Assembly (NCBI GenBank): GCA_003166055.1
Contig: PMWR01000349.1
Location: 17,096 to 24,311, forward strand
Source: Acidobacteriaceae bacterium
GTDB lineage: Bacteria > Acidobacteriota > Terriglobia > Terriglobales > Acidobacteriaceae
Length of the DNA stretch: 7,216 bases
Reading direction: 5' to 3'
Both the position numbers and the translations under genes were made by a program. This document shows, piece after piece, positions 6,774-7,216 of this stretch (within the stretch, counting starts at the first letter, position 1; each line of letters starts with the position of its first letter). The notes below the pieces were generated by a model. That model worked only from the letters and a program-made list of their open reading frames with translations. It was not told the DNA's origin and ran no database searches.

Positions 6774-6789
6774 CGCTCATCGGCGAGCG
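6774..6789 (+). terminator. Small hairpin just after the antiporter stop
   Basis: CGCTC (6774-6778) pairs with GAGCG (6785-6789) around a six-base loop, beginning 3 bases after the stop codon. No T-run follows, so its role as a terminator is uncertain. Confidence 0.25.
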
Positions 6790-6898
6790 CGACCGAGCAG
6801 CGTGCAAGGGGCAGCGGAATTCATGGCATCCATGACAATGAGAAGAAAATGCGATGCGCGCCGGATGCAGAATGGCGAGATACTAGCTTAAAACAGGG

Positions 6899-7047
6899 TC
6901 GCTTGAAGCGAGGGCGTTTGCATCTGCCCGACATTAGTGCGCTGACGCACAATTTCGGCTGGTTGGGTCGGCCGGGGATTCTTCCCCGGCAATGAGCCCA
7001 GCAAAATGGGCGTGGCCTTTAGGCCCTGAGGAATGCTTTTGGCCTCA
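6899..7047. repeat. Cluster of short perfect hairpins, possible compound intergenic repeat
   Basis: Five perfect hairpins follow one another: TCGCT/AGCGA (6899-6911), GTGCG/CGCAC (6937-6950), GCCGGGGA/TCCCCGGC with a TTCT loop (6971-6990), GCCCA/TGGGC (6996-7011) and GGCC/GGCC with a TTTA loop (7014-7025). TGAGG (7027-7031) also matches CCTCA (7043-7047). On the minus strand the order is a CCTCAGGGCCTAAAGGCC block, then the GCCGGGG stem. From memory this resembles repeats scattered between genes in Acidobacteriota, but I cannot check it. No open frame of note runs through the stretch from 6772 to 7079. Confidence 0.55.
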
Positions 7048-7079
7048 AATTGCGGCTTGCTGCATCAGCGCCATAAGGG

Positions 7080-7216
7080 TCATTGGAACTCCTTGTCCCT
7101 GTTGGCTTTGATTTCAGCGGAGAATGTGTACCAGCCTGCGAACTCGTAGCCAATTAGACGGGAGATCCCCGGCTCTGCCCAGGGTGATCTCGCTGATTTT
7201 ATGGTGCCCAGAGGGG
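7080..7216 (-). CDS. Possible C-terminal fragment of a gene entering from the right edge
   Basis: A minus-strand frame without stops enters at the window edge and ends at TGA (7082-7080), giving about 44 residues, including IGYEFAGWYTFSAEIKANRD. The composition is protein-like (aromatic, mixed charge, not Arg/Pro dominated), and the hairpin cluster lies just downstream as expected after a gene end. I do not recognise the family. At this length an open frame can occur by chance, and another minus frame across part of the same stretch is also open, so the call is tentative. Confidence 0.35.
   Translation of the reverse strand, partial: PLGTIKSARSPWAEPGISRLIGYEFAGWYTFSAEIKANRDKEFQ

Noticed and set aside
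5568..6995. A 475-codon plus-strand frame longer than the antiporter gene it overlaps
   Set aside because: It starts at GTG and its product is dominated by Arg, His, Pro, Ser and Asp with no family resemblance. It is an out-of-frame shadow of the well-recognised ChaA-type gene.

Overview
This is a 7.2 kb stretch of bacterial chromosome, moderately GC-rich, with ordinary intergenic spacing and no phage, transposase, CRISPR or RNA genes that I can recognise. The gene content (a PRMT-like methyltransferase, an ABC1/UbiB-type kinase, a patatin lipase, an MbtH-domain protein and a ChaA-type antiporter) does not fix a taxon. The hairpin-rich repeat at the right end resembles, from memory, intergenic repeats of Acidobacteriota. 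I offer that only as a weak hint.

Layout, left to right. (1) Bases 1-1014, minus: a SAM-dependent methyltransferase with PRMT-family features, cut off at the window edge (its C-terminus lies outside). (2) 1015-1141: a gap with two adjacent inverted repeats, including a perfect 14-bp one. (3) 1142-2938, minus: a 598-aa ABC1/AarF/UbiB kinase-like membrane protein, possibly co-transcribed with the methyltransferase. (4) 2939-3315: a divergent intergenic region with three 15-bp direct repeats next to the kinase start. (5) 3316-4290, plus: a patatin-like phospholipase with an intact Ser-Asp dyad. (6) 4291-4366: a convergent gap with overlapping hairpins, probably a terminator. (7) 4367-4747, minus: a small, highly charged protein of unknown function with its own recognisable promoter and ribosome binding site. 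(8) 4968-5516, plus: an MbtH-like domain fused to an unrecognised domain of about 110 residues. (9) 5581-6771, plus: a ChaA-type cation/proton antiporter. (10) 6772-7216: no complete gene, a dense run of small hairpins, and possibly the 3' end of a minus-strand gene entering from the right.

The genes do not form an obvious single pathway. Two themes are membrane or lipid related (ABC1 kinase, patatin) and ion transport (ChaA). The most unusual item is the MbtH fusion: MbtH proteins normally are stand-alone proteins of about 70 residues that assist nonribosomal peptide synthetase adenylation domains, yet here the domain carries a long C-terminal extension and no synthetase is visible in the window.
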